A DNA stretch of 64,000 bases, taken from Lichenostomus cassidix (Eukaryota; Chordata; Aves; Passeriformes; Meliphagidae). Positions 61,319-64,000 of the stretch are shown in pieces. The position numbers were made by a program, and so were the translations under genes. The notes beneath the pieces are model-generated. The model was not told the DNA's origin. It worked only from the letters and a program-made list of their open reading frames with translations, and searched no databases. The stretch is taken from the NCBI GenBank assembly GCA_008360975.2, contig CM039211.1, forward strand, positions 45,221,031 to 45,285,030, in the 5' to 3' direction. The first letter of the stretch is position 1, and each line of letters begins with the position of its first letter.

Positions 61319-64000
61319 TTAGATTAATTATATTTTGGAGACATCCTAGAAATCCTATCATGCATGTATGAATCTGTGTGTGTTGGAAGTGACATCCTTG
61401 TCTTCATATTCAGAAACAAGCTTATATGTTGGTTTTCATTTGCTTGTTTTGTTATACTTTTTTCCCTTTTTTGTCAATGATACACAAATTGATGGAGTCC
61501 AAAAACTTATAGTGCTAATTATAGTCCATCCATAGAATCAACCTGTGTGCTTCCCTGCTCCAACACTATGCTGGTGCCTCTGAGACTAATGTGATGAACT
61601 GTGTAATGTCACACTGCCTGTGGGTTTTTTATTTTTTATTTGCTATTTTGGTAGGTCACCTTTTCCTGTTTTTGGAAAAGAAACATGGACCTAGGGAATC
61701 TGTGTAATATAATTATACTGAGGTGAGGTGTGTTTTCTCTTTTTGTATTATTGACATTTTGACAATTATGCAACCAGTAAAGATTACTGGCAGTAATATT
61801 TTCTTTTGAGGTCAGGATTATTGACTTTGGGGTAGAAGCAGCACTGATAGGATAAATCTTATGGTCATAATACTATTTGTATCTAACTTTTGACAGCATT
61901 TGGTTTGGGCAAAAAGTTTGGGATACATGAATCTGCAATTACTGAAGTCACTTGGATATCATGCTCATTAAATGATTGTTGAAAAAGAAATTTAACTGTC
62001 CAGTTTGAAAAGGGGTATTGTGACTTGCATGCATGAGAGATGACTCTTACAGACAGATTACAGGCAGAGACCTCCATCTATCAAGGCTTTACAAAGGCAA
62101 GAGTATAGATCATGTTTGTGAGCCAGAAACATCTTCCATAATCAGTAGATGAAGTGATTTTCAGAAGTTATCCTTATAATAACAAGGAATAGGGAAGCCT
62201 CATGAGCAGAAGAAGGATCCAAGAAAAACTTTGTGTTGTTTAATGTAATCTCACAGGCATATACAGCCCTTACTCCTGTAGCATGGTATCCCAGTTTATG
62301 CAAACTATAACATCTGTTTATGGTGTTTGGCTGGCTGTCTGCTTTTTACTAACTTGGGGAAACAAAATAAAATTTGTTGTAAGGCTGATAGAACTTGGTG
62401 GGTAATGAAAAAGGTGGCTAACAATTATGTTAATAATCACGGTTATACCTTATGATTGACAGCAAGACCACATTGTAAATTTCAGGGGAAGTAGGTTTTC
62501 TTTTCTTGCTTAGTACTCAAGGAGAAAATATAGGAACAGAGTAAACAATATAATACTTTTTTTGTTTGCTTTGTTATTAAGTTGTGGCTTTAGTAGTGTT
62601 AGGAGGGAGCTAAGATGTTACTTGTAAAATATACTCATGTGTAACACCTAAGAAAAAGATGATACACAAGCATAATTTGATTTTTATCCAGTGCAACCCT
62701 TTAGGAATGATAACTGGTAAAATCTGAAAACAAGGTGTTTAAAAATTTATATAGGTGTCTATTCCTTTTTGCAGGGGAAATAAATACAAAACTAAACTCA
62801 CAAAAACCCAAGTGTGACAGTCATGTTCAGGCATTAGTAGAACAGTAACTGAAGTTTTAATTGGATTACATTACTCTGAGCATCTCTCTTTATAATGCCA
62901 CAGCACTTTACTTGCCCATAGAAGAACTAATGTGTATTTCAAGCTGTAAATAAGAGAGGAGAGTACCAGATAGGGCAGTTTTATGAAGCAAAGATAACGA
63001 ATCAAGAAGAGCGCGGCACTGCTAGACTTATACTGCCTCTAACAAGAAGTAGTTTGTGTCTTCCATCAATAAAGGTCTCACAAGGAAGGCAGTGGACAGG
63101 AATCTGGAGGAATGGATACAATTTATTTCCTTACTGCCTGGGACCAAGAATTAAGTCTTTGTCTCATCTCTTTTCAAAGGTAGTTCCAGAAGGCTTTTTT
63201 TAGCCCTTACAAATTTTGCAATGCATATTGAACTCTAGATTGATTATAAAAATACAAATTAATGTGGTTGGTATATCCATGTAGCCACAGGCAAATCTTA
63301 TTCCCAAAACTGCAATAAAAAAGGAAATCATTGTAATGCACACTGTGTGTAAATTCATGGTGAAACAAAATTTCCCCAAAATATCCAACTGGATTGTTAA
63401 TTCAACTTCAGTATAACTCTTGTAAAGTGAGATATAGCTGTATGTCCTATTTACTTTCATGATGGTATTTGAAAGCAAACATCTTAAGAGTGTTAGAACT
63501 ACTGAAAATACAGGGAAATCTTCATTATTCTAGTGATGTGTATTTAAAAATGCAACTATTCAAGCCATTCCTCCAAGATTATATTGTTTTAAGTACTAAT
63601 TACCTTTTTTTTTTTTTAATCTATATTTTCATGATGATTAGCAGTCATTTTTTGTTTGGAGAAGGCTGTAGCATGATTTTTATATATGCTTCTGAGGACA
63701 GACTGACACATAATATGCTCCTCTTTCCCCCTCCACTATGAAATGATTGAAAAGCTTGCAAAAAGTGGAATTTAAAGTATGTGTGCGCTAGAAATGCACA
63801 GATTATTATTAAATACAGCAATGTGTTACATAAGTCAAATAGTTGCAGTGGAAGCACAGATGATATATAAAATAAGAAGAGCCAGCAATACTCAGGTCCT
63901 AAGCTACAGCTGAAAATGCAAACATGAATCTTGCAGGATAATAGCCTCCATGTCAATCAGAGGCCCAGGTGGCATTGTTAATGCATTGTTAGCAATAGTA

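Larger units (their letters stand above)
52178..64000 (+). other. Presumed intron of the CpG-island gene, no further exon seen
   Basis: After the donor at 52178 the sequence is AT-rich and CpG-poor for nearly 12 kb. I found no exon with both splice signals and a coherent frame, and no recognised transposon. Contents noted: compound CA/TG/TA repeats at 52251-52320 and 54323-54354, a T-rich tract at about 59180-59213, a (GTTT)n run near 59954-59970 and a POU-like dyad at 61251-61318. The absence of CR1 and LTR copies over 12 kb contrasts with the left half of the window. Large first introns are common for regulatory genes with CpG promoters. Confidence 0.5.

Noticed and set aside
1..64000. CRISPR arrays, operons, tRNA or rRNA genes
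   Set aside because: No regularly spaced repeats with unique spacers, no clustered same-strand genes, and no cloverleaf or rRNA motifs were seen; the window is vertebrate non-coding DNA.

Overview
This window looks like bird nuclear DNA, probably from a songbird or a close relative. The evidence is the repeats. There are several 5'-truncated CR1 LINE copies with the typical avian 3' end, and a set of avian solo LTRs (ERVL-like, one ERVK-like, one ERV1-like). I saw no Alu or L1 copies and no bacterial-style gene organisation. Most of the window is AT-rich and poor in CpG.

Layout: positions 1 to about 49,350 are a gene desert. I could support no protein-coding exon there, only repeats: solo LTRs at about 1.28-1.87 kb, 6.71-7.61 kb, 16.88-18.16 kb (with a second LTR nested inside), 20.37-21.59 kb, 31.46-32.51 kb, 39.54-40.06 kb and 40.07-40.99 kb, and CR1 fragments at about 11.8, 18.7, 25.9, 26.2, 27.7 and 29.7 kb. 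Many LTR ends could be fixed to the base because direct target-site duplications flank them: cttttt, gcaaa, aacag, gtttc and tcac are exact, and two more have one mismatch.

From about 49,370 to 52,180 the composition changes abruptly to a CpG island in two GC-rich lobes, with an AT-rich gap between them. The second lobe contains strong splice signals on the + strand: a donor after 51,464, an acceptor before 52,070 and a donor after 52,177. This is best read as the promoter and 5' (probably untranslated) exons of a gene transcribed rightward, whose first introns fill the rest of the window. I do not recognise the gene. From 52,178 to 64,000 the sequence is intron-like and AT-rich, with microsatellites and one dyad of POU/homeodomain-like sites, and no further exon I can support.

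No complete protein-coding gene, tRNA, rRNA or CRISPR array was found. The open reading frames of 60-200 codons scattered through the window look like chance frames or frames inside LTRs and the CpG island. I found no novel biological system. The most informative items are the unidentified CpG-island promoter, its in-register 10-bp minisatellite, and the dated order of retroviral insertions.
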